Below the pieces are notes generated by a model. The model saw nothing but the letters and a program-made list of their open reading frames with translations. It was not told the origin of the DNA and searched no databases. Below are positions 19,837 to 30,120 of a stretch of DNA of 64,000 nucleotides, in pieces. Source of the DNA: Lumbricus terrestris (lineage: Eukaryota; Annelida; Clitellata; Crassiclitellata; Lumbricidae); assembly GCA_949752735.1 (NCBI GenBank), contig OX457042.1, forward strand, positions 39,045,806 to 39,109,805, in the 5' to 3' direction. Each line of letters opens with the position of its first letter. Within the stretch, counting starts at the first letter, position 1. The position numbers and the translations under genes were made by a program.

Positions 19837-21879
19837 CAGTGATGCCACAGCTGGGTTTTTTCCACTAGATCTGGGTTTTTTGGCTTTCGTCTGGGTTTCT
19901 GTTTTTTTGGGAGCAAAATCTGGGTTTATTTTGGTGAGTATTTATAACACATGAATATTCTGTGAAATTCTGTGTAAAATGGTTGTGATACATACTTTTT
20001 CCACTAATTTTAATTTTTGAAATCCACAATCAAGATTTCATGGTGTCAATTCACAATAATTTATAGGCTGTGACTAGCGGACCGCCAGGCGGCCCTCGAA
20101 TTTCAAATACTAGCGGACCGCCAGGCGGCCCTCGAATTTCAAATACTAGCGGACCGCCAGGCGGCCCTTGAATTTCAAATACTAGCGGACCGCAAGTGGC
20201 GGCCGTCCAATACGGAAAACTAGCAAGCCGCCAGGCGGCCGTCTAATGCTGAATACTAGCGGACCGCCAGTAAAAGTAAGAAGCAAGTGACAGTAACGTA
20301 TGTATGTATTGTATATGGTGTCACGACAACTCGTCTACCCACAACTCGTCTAACGACAAGTGGTCTCCGGACAATTTGTCTAACGACAACTAGTCTACAG
20401 ACAACTGATTCAGCGCTTGAGAAATGGAAGCTGGATGAAAGTTTTTACAGGTGAAATGGAGGTTGGATTGATGAAAAAACGCAAGAGAAATGAAATCTGG
20501 ATGATGGCTCTTTTACAGGTGAAATAGAAGCTGGATTGACGAAAATCACGTATGAGAAATAAAAGCTGGATGAAAGAATTTCTTGATCTGAAATAGAAGC
20601 TGGATTGATGAAAAAACGCGTAAGTAATGGAAGCTGGATGAAGACCTTTTCTGCGGGTGAAATAGAAGCTGGATTGACGAAAAACACAAGAGAAATGGAA
20701 GCTGGATAAAGGCATTTTTATAGTTGAAATGGAAGCTGGATTGAACCTGGCGATCCAGAAATTACTTGTATATACATTTTGCAGCCTCGGACAATGTTCA
20801 AATAATTTATCAGCCTAAAATACGGTACAAAGAATTTATCAGCCTAAACTACGGTTTAACCCTTAAGCTGGATGAAGGTATTTTTAGATCTGAAGTAGAA
20901 GTTGGCTATTGATATCAATTTAACGTTCATTCTCCTTGTTTCTTGAATTTTTTGCCACCATATGTACAGCATAATCGAAGCGAGTAATAACGGAGCTCCT
21001 TCTTTGCATGTGCTGCCTTCTTTGGTGCATACTTCATCATGGATTGCAACGTTTTTGCATCCCGCATTGTTAGGTTACAAAAGTTACTCATTTCATACTC
21101 TTTTTGCAATTTTCTAAGTCATTAAAACAAGAAAACTTTTGTCCGACATAAAATAAACTATCGGTAACTGCCGCCATTGTAACAATATTGAAGAATCAAG
21201 ACTCGACATCATGTGACAGGTTACACGTGACTGGCGGTCCGCTAGTAATTGAAATTGGACGGCCGCCTGGCGGTCCGCTAGTCACTTCGTAATTTATAAC
21301 ATGAAGATCGAATAGCTCTGCACGGAAATAAGCCATCTGAAACTATGTCAGGTCACTGCTCAACCCCTGTTAAACCGTTTTGACATCTATAACATGCATA
21401 TATAAGTATATACAGTGTAGGTCAGGTCAATCCTCTAGTAGTCTAGTGGTATAGGCCTAATAGCCTATATTTGTTGCAGAGCATATTCTAGGTGGATTGT
21501 TGATGTATTAAGAAAATCTGGGTGGAAACCTCGGACAATTTTATGACTTCGTAAACTTAAGCCACGTGTGTTATGTGTTTACAATTCTGGTAAGCTTGAC
21601 CCGCTGCGCATGCGCACACGAATATATCGATTAAGCTTGCTGTCAGTACGGATGCCGACAACTTTCTCTGACAACTTTAACAATTTATATTTTTATAGTT
21701 GTAATTACATTTTATTCGACTCTTTTGACGAACATTTTGTTAACCCTCAGACGAACAAGCGAAAACCCAACATAATTTGAAAAAAGGGTCTATAATAGCT
21801 TCATGAATAGTCTGGGTTTTTCTGGGGCTTTTTTGGAAGGAAATCTGGGTTTATTTCTGAAACCCCAGTGGCAACACTG
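19837..21879. mobile_element. Large non-autonomous hAT-like element, 2043 bp
   Basis: It is bounded by CAGTGATGCCACAGCTGGG (19837) and an inverted CAGTGTTGCCACTGGGG (ending 21879), and flanked by the perfect 8-bp duplication CTCGGCGC (19829-19836 and 21880-21887). Removing it rejoins the RLE LINE reading order. Subterminal copies of 'ctgggttttt' occur at both ends. No transposase is encoded. The interior is mostly another inverted-repeat element (20066-21290) and minisatellites. The terminal CAG and 8-bp TSD support hAT. Confidence 0.88.
20066..21290. mobile_element. Nested inverted-repeat element with minisatellite TIRs
   Basis: A 25-bp perfect inverted repeat begins GTGACTAGCGGACCGCCAGG (20071-20095 against 21260-21284). 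The left arm is a six-unit tandem array (~37 bp, GCGGACCGCCAGGCGGCC core) to about 20275. The right arm at 21225-21285 has two units. AATTTATA occurs immediately outside both ends (20058-20065 and 21291-21298), an apparent 8-bp TSD. The interior has a GACAACTCGTCTA-like repeat (20325-20405) and a GAAGCTGGATTGA-type repeat of about 35 bp (20405-20750). No transposase was found. Confidence 0.75.
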
Positions 21880-21887
21880 CTCGGCGC

Positions 21888-22625
21888 ATTTGTTCGTCCA
21901 TTTTCTCGAGCAGCGGGTGGCCATGACATGGGGCAGTTCTCAGTAAATATGTAAGTTCTGCTGAACCAAAGCTTGCCCGCAGCATTATCAACGCTGCCTG
22001 GGTTCGAAGGCAGGCCAGGTACGTCACTGCCCGTTCCAGTATCTCGCTGTGTCCAAAGCCCCACTTCGGAACAAATGAGCCCCCAGTAGCAGGAGCTACC
22101 CCATCACGTCCATCCGCTAGAATCCTTCGAATACTGGATCCGTTTGATCCGTCTTTTAAATTAGTTCCCATTTCTTACTATTCAAGCAGATACCTAACGA
22201 TGCCTCCAGGTCCTTAATCAATGCCCGGCGATATGTCGTTTTGATGGCCAAGCCTGGAACTTGAGTGCATTGCACGCAAGACTGGCTGCAGAGTTAGGCA
22301 GAACAGTAGAGGCCCCAATGGATCTCCCTGCTGCGATCATCTTCGAACGAACCACGAAGGAGCCAAACTGCAGCTGAGATTCTGCTGAGTGAACGCATAG
22401 ATCTCCGGTATAGTAATGTCTTTTCGCAAGTGTTAAATGCGTTTGTGGAGTCAAGCTTCACGAAAACCTCGTCATCTGTCATGTTTGTGACGAAACTTCT
22501 TGCTACATGTACTGCCGCTTCACCACCTCCTGGGACCGCCACTCAAACTTGCAATGTGGCGAAGAAAGATTCTAGCCTTCCCAGGGCGTAGCTGTTAACG
22601 CACTTCGCTGCCCGTCTTTTCCAAG
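21888..22625 (-). mobile_element. RLE-type LINE copy d, RT part
   Basis: Minus-strand frames include ARSFVTNMTDDEVFVKLDST (palm A region), a QLQFGSFVVRSKM segment, a broken palm B and YLACLRTQAALIMLRASFGS (thumb). Identity with copy c is high, so both come from one subfamily. It ends at 22625 against the Penelope-like fragment. Confidence 0.8.
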
Positions 22626-24220
22626 AGCATTGCTAATTCATTTGATCAGCAATATGAAGAACTCCTACACTCTTTGGAATCCAAGAAGAATGCTCTTTTG
22701 GCCAATATCATCATTGATGCAAATACCAAACTTAAGGACCTCAACATCCTTACGACCACCTTCGTTGACATTTTACAAGATAACAATTTCAGCCTGATCT
22801 TAGCTAAGGCCTTCTCAAGTCCGCTACACAGGCCGGAAGCTATCTCTTCAAACAAAATCCAGTTGATATTGAACTTGATCCGGGAACTCATTTCGGCAAC
22901 CCGCAAGGCAGAGACCTGGTATCTATGAGTCATTCTACCCTACCTGCAAATAATGATATGGCCACTACGGGACCTTACCAAAATGGAACCGGGAACCGTA
23001 AGTCTACACACCATGGGGGTTCTATATCACCAGACCATCATGGCCACATCTCCCATTCCTTCCCTTTTTACGGGACTACCTCAGCGGCTGAGGACCTCAA
23101 ATAGTAATTTAACACATCACATTGAGTCACCTCGCATCTATTAATCTCAATCCATTATTGAACCTACGTTAATCGGACCTCAAAGCCCATTGGTTAGTCT
23201 GCATCTGCGCTTCCTTCGCCGATGTCGTCCTCTGCCCTTAACTTAACTGGTCTTCTACGCAGAATCCTTCTTCCACACCGCATTGGGAGTATTTGGGTAT
23301 GCGGCTAACATCACCTGGAAGAAGGAACGTAGGACTACCTCGTAATGGACTATATTCGAGTGCACAAAGTGGACAATTTGGGTTTCGGGATGTGAGAACC
23401 CATTTTAATTTAAAACGTGAACTTAGAACGAGGTATCGGAAGCGGTTTCTTATTAATAACTTGCCTATTTTAGAAAACTCTAGTATAACCAGCTTATTAA
23501 ATTATATTTTGACTAATTATGAAAATTTGGTGCTAAAAATAAAGGTATAACTTTTGTTTAAACAACTCGTAGGACAAATTATTTAAAAGAACATATAGAA
23601 TTAACTCATAAAAAATTGATAAATTTGAACGTAAATTACAAATTAAGTTGTTCTTTGGAAGAAACCTCCCAAAACGAAGGTAAATAATATTGTGGGTGAA
23701 AACTCCCACATTAACTCTAATTATAACCAATTGAAATAAACAGTAATTGGAACCATCCTAAACCAGACCCTAACATAAGCACCTTTTATAATAGACTAAA
23801 ATAGGAAATAAAAAATATTTATAGAAAATATAAAAATGCCCCTAACATTAGTAAGAATGAATTGCATGCGCTTAATAAGTTTAGACGTAATAGTAATATA
23901 ACCAGCCGATAAAGGTGGTGGCATTGTAATTATAAATAAGTCAAACTACGAAGGTAAGATGCTGACACACCTAAATAGTAGCATTACTTATTTGAAAATC
24001 TCAGAGGGTAGCTTTTTGAATAATGAATTAGAATCAAAATATTATTTCTTGATTAATGAACTGAAATCTGACCTAACCCAAAAAAAACAATTTAACTGGT
24101 TATTGAACGCTAAAAATTAACCGGGAATTACCTATTTGGTCTTCCAAAAATCCATAAACCAGGGAACTCTATTAGACATATTATTTCGCAGTGTAGCAGT
24201 TTAACGAGTAAATTGCATAT
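22626..24220 (+). mobile_element. Penelope-like retroelement fragment
   Basis: Frames in order: KNALLANIIIDANTKLKDLN and NKIQLILNLIRELI (22674-22928), a low-complexity His/Ser segment, NKGITFV (about 23545), HPKPDPNISTFYNRL (about 23752), PADKGGGIVIINKSNYEGK (about 23905-23960) and GLPKIHKPGNSIRHIISQC (about 24140-24200). The PADKGG and LPKIHKPG motifs are diagnostic for Penelope-like RTs. The catalytic palm and GIY-YIG endonuclease are missing, because the copy is cut at the 24224 transposon. Multiple stops make it inactive. Confidence 0.82.
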
Positions 24221-25207
24221 ATATTAGGGTGGTCGTTAAAAATGAAAGTTGGAATTGACTGTTCCCCAAGGCGCTGTTTGGTTCCATTCTCCCCAGAAAC
24301 ATCACACAAAAAGTTGTAAGACAAAATATTAATATTTAGGACTAGCACAACGCCGTCAAAGTTTTACCCTTATAATAGCAAGACTTCTAATGCTCAAAAG
24401 TAGCTATATGGCTGTAGTCAACCAGGAATCTTCAAACCAGGAATCAATTCAACTACCTGTAGTTGCTCCACACTTAAACATGATGATGCTACTGTCATCG
24501 TAATCATGATCATCAATTTATATAGCGCCACTTCAAGAAAAATTCCTCTAAGGCTAGAAAACCTGTATAACACACCGCATCACAGATAATATCTATCATA
24601 TCTTATTTCTTTACAAATAGTACCTGTTTTACCTTGTCTTGATTGATTATAATAGCGTATTGTTCTTAGACTGCTACAGTAAGTGAACAGTAATAGTATA
24701 AATTATATTGGGGAAAAAAAAAAAAAAATTGCGGTTTCTTCTGTGTCCTATATAATTAATTTATTCTGCAAAATCACCAAAATTCTTAATGAGGTCTGAT
24801 TTCCGAGAAATATTTCTTTTTCTACCGTCATTGTTCATGGGGTTACTGGGTACAAGGAACTGGAGTAATATTAAAAAGTAGAACTCCATTATTTTTAGAT
24901 GCGAATTTTTATCTCAAATTTAGGCTAAAATGTTTTCGAGCTGAGGCATTATTACACTGTCTCACAATTAAAATTGCATTTGGTCTTTGCATGGGTTTGA
25001 GCTATGATGTAGTTTTCACGATTCACTTCCCTCAAAGTGAAATCTCTGGCATGTTGCCCGAGGAAGGTGTTCATCTGCCTCCAAGGGTGTACCAATGGGT
25101 GTTGTCTTGAGAGTGCTATGCTTATATTCTTGAATTGGTTGGTCGTCTGAGATGTCCATGCGGCCACTGTAATTTCAGCTGGATCCATTGCTGAGCATGA
25201 TGTAGAG

Positions 25208-25568
25208 CAGCGGTTCCCAACCCGTGGCCTGCGGGCCAAAAGTGGCCCGCCAGGCCTCAGAAAATGGCCCGCAGCCTCAGAAAGTGGCCCTCATCTCTCA
25301 AAGAATTATTTGTAAATATGTGAAAAAATTAGCAATTTGGACATGATAGAACACATTATTATTTTCTATTACAAATTATTTTATGTAAATGTCGATAAAT
25401 AACATAAAACATTATATTTTCAATCAATTATAACAATTTTATATGCTTTTAGTTAATACGATTTTAACCTTGTGGCCCCCTATTATCCTTCAACTAAGAA
25501 AAAGTGGCCCTCGTGTCCTCCAACTTAGAAAAAGTGGCCCTCAAGTCAAAAAAGGTTGGGAACCTCTG
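25208..25568. mobile_element. hAT MITE family 1, second copy, inverted
   Basis: It starts CAGCGGTTCCCAACC and ends with inverted CAGAGGTTCCCAACC. The flanks ATGTAGAG (25200-25207) and ATTTAGAG (25569-25576) match at seven of eight bases. It is the same family as 8998-9359 in reverse orientation, with the same internal order. Confidence 0.92.
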
Positions 25569-25631
25569 ATTTAGAGATTTTGAGTCGCATATAGCTTACG
25601 TGTTTGACACCATCGCCTTTCATGCTAATTT

Positions 25632-25633
<2 letters not shown>

Positions 25634-25709
<76 letters not shown>

Positions 25710-25973
25710 GTGCTCTGCCCGAAGGCAGGTTCATTGGCTTTACGCCCCTGGGGATGAGATGAGTGAGGTGGTTTCCCGTTGCCTTCCCCCCAGACAATGA
25801 TGGGTACGCAACTTGCCCAAGGTCGCTCCGCAGGAGCTTGCGCCCCTGCGTCCCACACGTGCTAGCCCGAGATATCTAAATCTCTGAATGTCAACTCCCA
25901 GCCCGGGGCTTGAACCGCAGTCCGTTGCAACCAACAGGCGAATGCAGCTCGCACTTACCGGTGTAGCCAGTTT
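25634..25973 (-). mobile_element. SINE-C, complete tRNA-derived SINE with (ATC)n tail
   Basis: The sense strand is minus. The 5' tRNA-like head begins GGCTACACCGGTAAG (A-box region) and has GGTTCAAGCCC (B box) near 25905-25920. The body contains TCAGAGATTTAGATATCTCG. A GGCAACGGGAAACCACC segment (about 25771-25791) matches the RTE leader at 943-963. It ends in a 75-bp (ATC)n tail, 25634-25708. The perfect 8-bp TSD TAATTTAT flanks it (25626-25633, 25974-25981). It has no ORF; pol III transcription is inferred from the boxes. Confidence 0.85.
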
Positions 25974-27202
25974 TAATTTATAATAGGTAGTTAATTTACA
26001 ATAGCTAATAAAGGCAGTGTAATTTGAGTCCACTCTTGGCAGCACTTTCTGTGTCAATTGTTTGACTCTGTGTTCATGTTTTCAGCTCTAAAAGTAAGCT
26101 TATACTTTTAATTGGATAACTTCTATATTATGAAATAGACAACAATGTGAGTAGTCTTCATCAGGCACTCAATTATGATGCTCTCTTTGGAAGTTGTTTA
26201 AAAGCTGCTTTTTGACTCCTATGTGGTAATAAGTAATTTCTTTGATCTATAAAAATTATGATCTCAATAATTTCAACATCTATTTTAATTCATTTCTTTA
26301 CAGCAACTCTTGATAAATCTTATCTGTGTCATTCTGCTCTGATTACCACAATAAACGAAAATACATGTGTCATCAGTAGTTTTCTCTAGTTCAACTATTA
26401 TTGAGGTCCTTGTCCGTATTATATCAGAATTTGTGTTAAAGTTAAGCATGTAATAAAGAGCCTTTAGTGTAACAAAGAATCCCTGTAGATAGAAATCAGG
26501 ACTATCAAAAGAACATAGCAATGTGTTGACTTTCTAGTACAATAATCTTCATTTAATCACCCAATCTGACACACCGCAGAATGATTACAAGTACATGTTA
26601 TACGAAATACGGCCCACTATAGCACGACACGCAGATCGGTTTTACAGCAGTGGGCTCGGTAGCTTAACACTAATGGCCTAAGTGCTGGATCACTTCTGGT
26701 CGGCCAAGCCAGAAGCGGGAGGGGCTATCTTTATTTTTAGCAGAACCCGAGTCAAGCAACTCAACAGCAAAGTGCCAATGGCAGCTAACAGAAATTTAAA
26801 GTAGATTTATAGTAAAGGTTTATGGTCATCGATCTCAGGGACTAACGAGACAAATACTATTGTGATGGTCAATTGTTCATAAAAATATATAACAAACCAT
26901 TATCATCACTGTAGAAGTCAGACATACTTGTCAGTCGTGCTTGAGTAAAAGAATGTTGCATTTCTGTTAAAACTAGTCATAGGTCCAAAAATGTAGCTAA
27001 ATTAGCATTATACTCAAAAAGACGATGAAATTTCGTAAAATCCAAAACTTCAAACACGTTGTGCTAGTCCTAAATATTTTTCTATCGGGATAATTTTTAG
27101 GCTGCATCAGTCTTTTGCCAAGTGGCACCAAATGGGGGTTGGGGAAAGAACAAAAATGAAGTTGAAAATTTGCCATTACAGATGCGACCACCCTAATATA
27201 TA

Positions 27203-27763
27203 CAGGGTGGCCCAGCATAAATGTCCCGACTTTGCACGCGTATAACTTCGCCAATTTTTAACATTTATTTATACTTAATACATGAAATTAAAGGTATTTC
27301 ACTCTAGTGTTAACTCTAAAAAAGTCGAACTGATGCTAATTTAGGTTTTAATTATATACTTGGAGCAGCGCTAGCTACCATTTTTTGTCATTACTGACGC
27401 ATTATGACGCCGTTTCCCCGGGAAATTCTATCGTTTTTTGCTAAAACGCGCGTAGACACGATCATTTTGGGTGTTTGTAGGGTCCCTACCATGAATATCT
27501 TCTAATCGCAAAACCAGGTACTTTCAATTTTACCAACAGCCGTGCACTGCCATGCGCTGCTTCAGACGCTTGCACGCTGCCAGCCGTTTCTTTGCGTAAG
27601 AACTGGAGAGTTCGCTGTACTTCTCGTCGACAGCTATAACTTAGGTCTATAATCTTTTCCAATACGTTATTCAGTGCTTCTAAGACTGCCTGTTTTGCGC
27701 TGAATTTGCATGCAGGGCCTACCCTGGTCATTGTCTTGACTGCAAATGTACGCGGACACACTG
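27203..27763. mobile_element. mariner/Tc1-type MITE, 561 bp
   Basis: CAGGGTGGCCCAGCATAAATG at the left is matched by the imperfect inverted CAGTGTGTCCGCGTACATTTG at the right, with TA outside both ends (27201-27202, 27764-27765). TIR style and TA target suggest Tc1/mariner. A minus-strand ORF of about 90 codons (27486-27760: CPRTFAVKTMTRVGPACKFS...) is not recognised. Confidence 0.65.
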
Positions 27764-27780
27764 TATATATATATATATAG

Positions 27781-29405
27781 TTTGCTGCAAGCGCGCCGCC
27801 ACCGCGTTCACTCTCGGTAGCCCCTGCACCACCGAGAGCCTTCTGCTGCCCAGGACCCGGGAGGTACTCTGTTTTACCAGGATCCCGGGAGTCTCCTGAG
27901 TCACTGTTGGCTGCAAGCGCGCCGCCACCGCGTTCATTGACGAGCGACGAAGACTCTGACACTGACGCCTGCGTACAGCTCGGTATCGTCCGACCCACTC
28001 TCTGCCCCGTCTGGGGTCACCGAGTAGGCGACGTCCTGAGTAAGAGGATGGCCAACTCTCAACACAGGGTTCGTTGTCCCACGGGCAGAGGGTCCTTGCC
28101 GGGCGCCACCCTTCGCGGCTGCGGTCTTCGTCTTCTTGCCCGACTTGTCGGTATCCTTTCGCACCACGCTGCATTTCGCAGCCACCGAACCATCGCCACC
28201 AGCGGGGACTACAGCACATGTTCCACATCCCACCGACCACAAGGCCCTGAACCACGGCCATTCTAATGGGCACAACCCGAGGATGCACCCAGACCACTTT
28301 CCCATCTCGTCACGAATGAGGTAACGGAGAGATGACCAACGCTGCGAACACACTAGCGGGCAGAGTAAATCTGAAACCCGGGAGTGATCGATACCAGCAG
28401 CGGCCAAAACTCTCACCTTCCGCAACGGCACACGCGCCACCGCCTTGTACAAAGTACGCGGCGAGCGCCTTGGGTGCTTGCCTCACCCATCGAACTGTCG
28501 GCAACAACAGTCGCTTGCCCGAGACTTGGTCTTCTCGGCCGCTCGGAAGAGCGGATCGGTAGATGCTGTCCGTTTTCCCAGAACTCAAGAAAAAAATAAA
28601 AGACCTGGCGGTCTTGGGGAACAGGTAACTGGTAACCCTGTCTCCGAAGAGACTTATTACTTGTAGGACAGTCTACCGGCGCCGTTCGCCCTTACTCTCA
28701 GCAGCTACGGACCTCAGCGTAAAGTCCCTAAACACAAACTTGGTCTTATCGCTCAGGTTTTACTCTGCTTCCCAAACCCCTTAGCTTGCTAAGACTCTTA
28801 GTCCAACGACACTCCTCTACCCAGGGAGAGCAACAAAATATCAACCGTTTAACTGACAAACCCGAGAAATCTGATGACCCAATGAATCAATTTATTACTG
28901 TCGCCCTTGCAGTAACCGAGGAGCACCACGAGACTCAACTGTCGGCAACCCAGTGCCGAACAGTTTACGTGTACTGACTCGCGGGTATAATTTCTTTGAA
29001 CGTGTCTCACTGAAACATCGATCTCATGCGAACACCTGGAGTCGCAACGTCCCCAACAAGAAACCACGTAACCGAACACGTTACGTTAAATAACTCACAA
29101 CGATCGGCCACACGGCAGGATCGTGAATATGACCTGGTACGTTCGTTGCAGATAGGAGCCCAAACCAGTGCTGCAGAACCGTCGACACAGGTTTGTGTAA
29201 CCCAGACTAGAAACTCAGGAGACCGAAACCGTCACAGGATACTGCGATCACCCACTAGGCAGATCAGGAATACTATATCCTTTCCTGAGCTGTCGCCCAC
29301 AGCAGGAAGCTTAAACCCCGTGAGATCGATGACAAGGACACCGAAAGTTCTCACAACCGAAAGCGTCGAGGATCTCTGGAGATTTGCGCGAAACAGGATA
29401 TCTGT
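27781..29405 (-). mobile_element. LTR-retroelement-like segment, copy 2 of the 16599-18534 family
   Basis: It aligns over most of its length with copy 1. Shared blocks include 'taggcgacgtcctgag', 'agacctggcggtcttgggg', 'gtctccgaagagacttatt' and 'cggaagagcg'. The minus-strand ORF 27934-28452 keeps the frame of copy 1: VVRKDTDKSGKKTKT, SARGTTNPVLRVGHP, DVAYSVTPDGAESGSDDTEL. The 5' terminus (about 350 bp including TGTGGCGG) is missing at the right. A 26-bp GC-rich segment starting CTGCAAGCGCGCCG is repeated at 27785 and 27911. Two diverged copies sharing a frame argue for real coding. Confidence 0.65.
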
Positions 29406-29520
29406 TGCGCAGGACGAAGCCTGATTTTTTAAACACTCAAAAACAGCTCCAAGCATAATTTTTTTAAATCCCCAGGGATCCTATGTACCATTGTACCTCG
29501 GGTAAAAAATAAATAAAATA
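29406..29520 (+). mobile_element. RLE LINE 3'-tail fragment e
   Basis: 'caggacgaagcctgatttt', 'ccccagggatcc' and 'cctcgggtaaaaaataaataa' match the C-terminal codons, stop and 3' UTR of RLE copy a (9721-9830, opposite strand). Only about 115 bp remain. Confidence 0.75.
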
Positions 29521-29544
29521 AAGTTAATCCGCATCCTAACTTTG

Positions 29545-29735
29545 TCCTCTGGTCACTGGTGAACTGAGAAAGAGCTGTTTTCTGATGCAACGTCTTTCTG
29601 TAACCGTTCAGCGTTTCAACTCGGTTGCCTTTCGAGGCACTTTAGCTGAGTCGGTTCCAGAGTAGATATAACAGTAGCTACTGCCTCCCTAGTGTAGTGT
29701 ACTTCCTGTTTTGGATGTAAAAAATAATAATAATT
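29545..29735 (+). mobile_element. RLE LINE 3'-end fragment f
   Basis: Translation gives FLMQRLSVTVQRFNSVAFRG followed by a stop at about 29667. This matches the C-terminal LFQRLSICTQRYNAIAFRG of copy b. A short 3' UTR follows, then AATAATAATAAT. It is an extreme 5' truncation from a different subfamily than fragment e. Confidence 0.75.
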
Positions 29736-29784
29736 TTTCTTTAATTCAAAGCCTGCAAACGCATGTAGAAGTTTGTTTGTATAC

Positions 29785-29990
29785 GCACTTGTTATAGCGC
29801 CTCTTCCAGCCGACAACCGCTACTCAGAGGCGCTCCCGACTACAGCGCGGACACTGCATCGGAGTTTCTCGCCGAAGCGCTGAGCAATTGTGAGTGAAGG
29901 ACTTGCCCAAGGTGACTTACGCGGCGAGGTGGATTCGAACCTCGAACCTTCCGGCTTCAAGGCAACGACGCGACCACTACACCACCGCGT
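29785..29990 (-). mobile_element. SINE-A, tRNA-derived, near full length
   Basis: Minus-strand sense: head GCGGTGGTGTAGTGGTCGCG (A-box region), GGTTCGAATCCACC (B box), body with CAATTGCTCAGCGCTTCGG and GATGCAGTGTCCGCGC. Then the LINE-like tail GGGAGCGCCTCTGAGTAGC and GGCGCTATAAC. A dedicated tRNA gene is excluded because the head lacks a foldable acceptor stem and is fused to this body in every copy. Confidence 0.88.
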
Positions 29991-30120
29991 TATGCAGTAA
30001 TATTAATTAACATCAAACTGGCCTGCAATAAACGGCACTAATTGCAGCCTACAAGTATTTCCGCCCAACGGGCGTTACCTCTCGCTCGCTACGCCAGTGT
30101 GTTATCCATCTACTGGGCCC
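29991..30120 (-). mobile_element. SINE-B, tRNA-derived, partial
   Basis: On the minus strand GGGCCCAGTAGATGGATAAC, then a Cys-rich-looking GCGAGCGAGAGGTAACGCCC, then GTTGGGCGGAAATAC and GTAGGCTGCAATTAG. It is the same family as 39138-39303, where the box-B-like AGTTCGAGCCC is intact. Here that box is deleted. Confidence 0.65.

Larger units (their letters stand above)
24224..27196. mobile_element. ~3-kb terminal-inverted-repeat element, class unassigned
   Basis: TTAGGGTGGTCG at 24224-24235 is mirrored by CGACCACCCTAA at 27185-27196, and TATATA lies outside each end. About 100 bp inside, both ends also carry ATTTAGGACTAGCACAACG in inverted orientation (around 24340 and 27060). The interior holds a hAT MITE, a full SINE, a SINE-A tail fragment (24510-24560), and an unrecognised ORF on the minus strand (24952-25239) disrupted near the MITE. 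The superfamily cannot be named from the ends alone. Confidence 0.65.

Noticed and set aside
20410..20715. 101-codon repetitive ORF inside the hAT-like element
   Set aside because: It is the GAAGCTGGATTGA minisatellite on the opposite strand.
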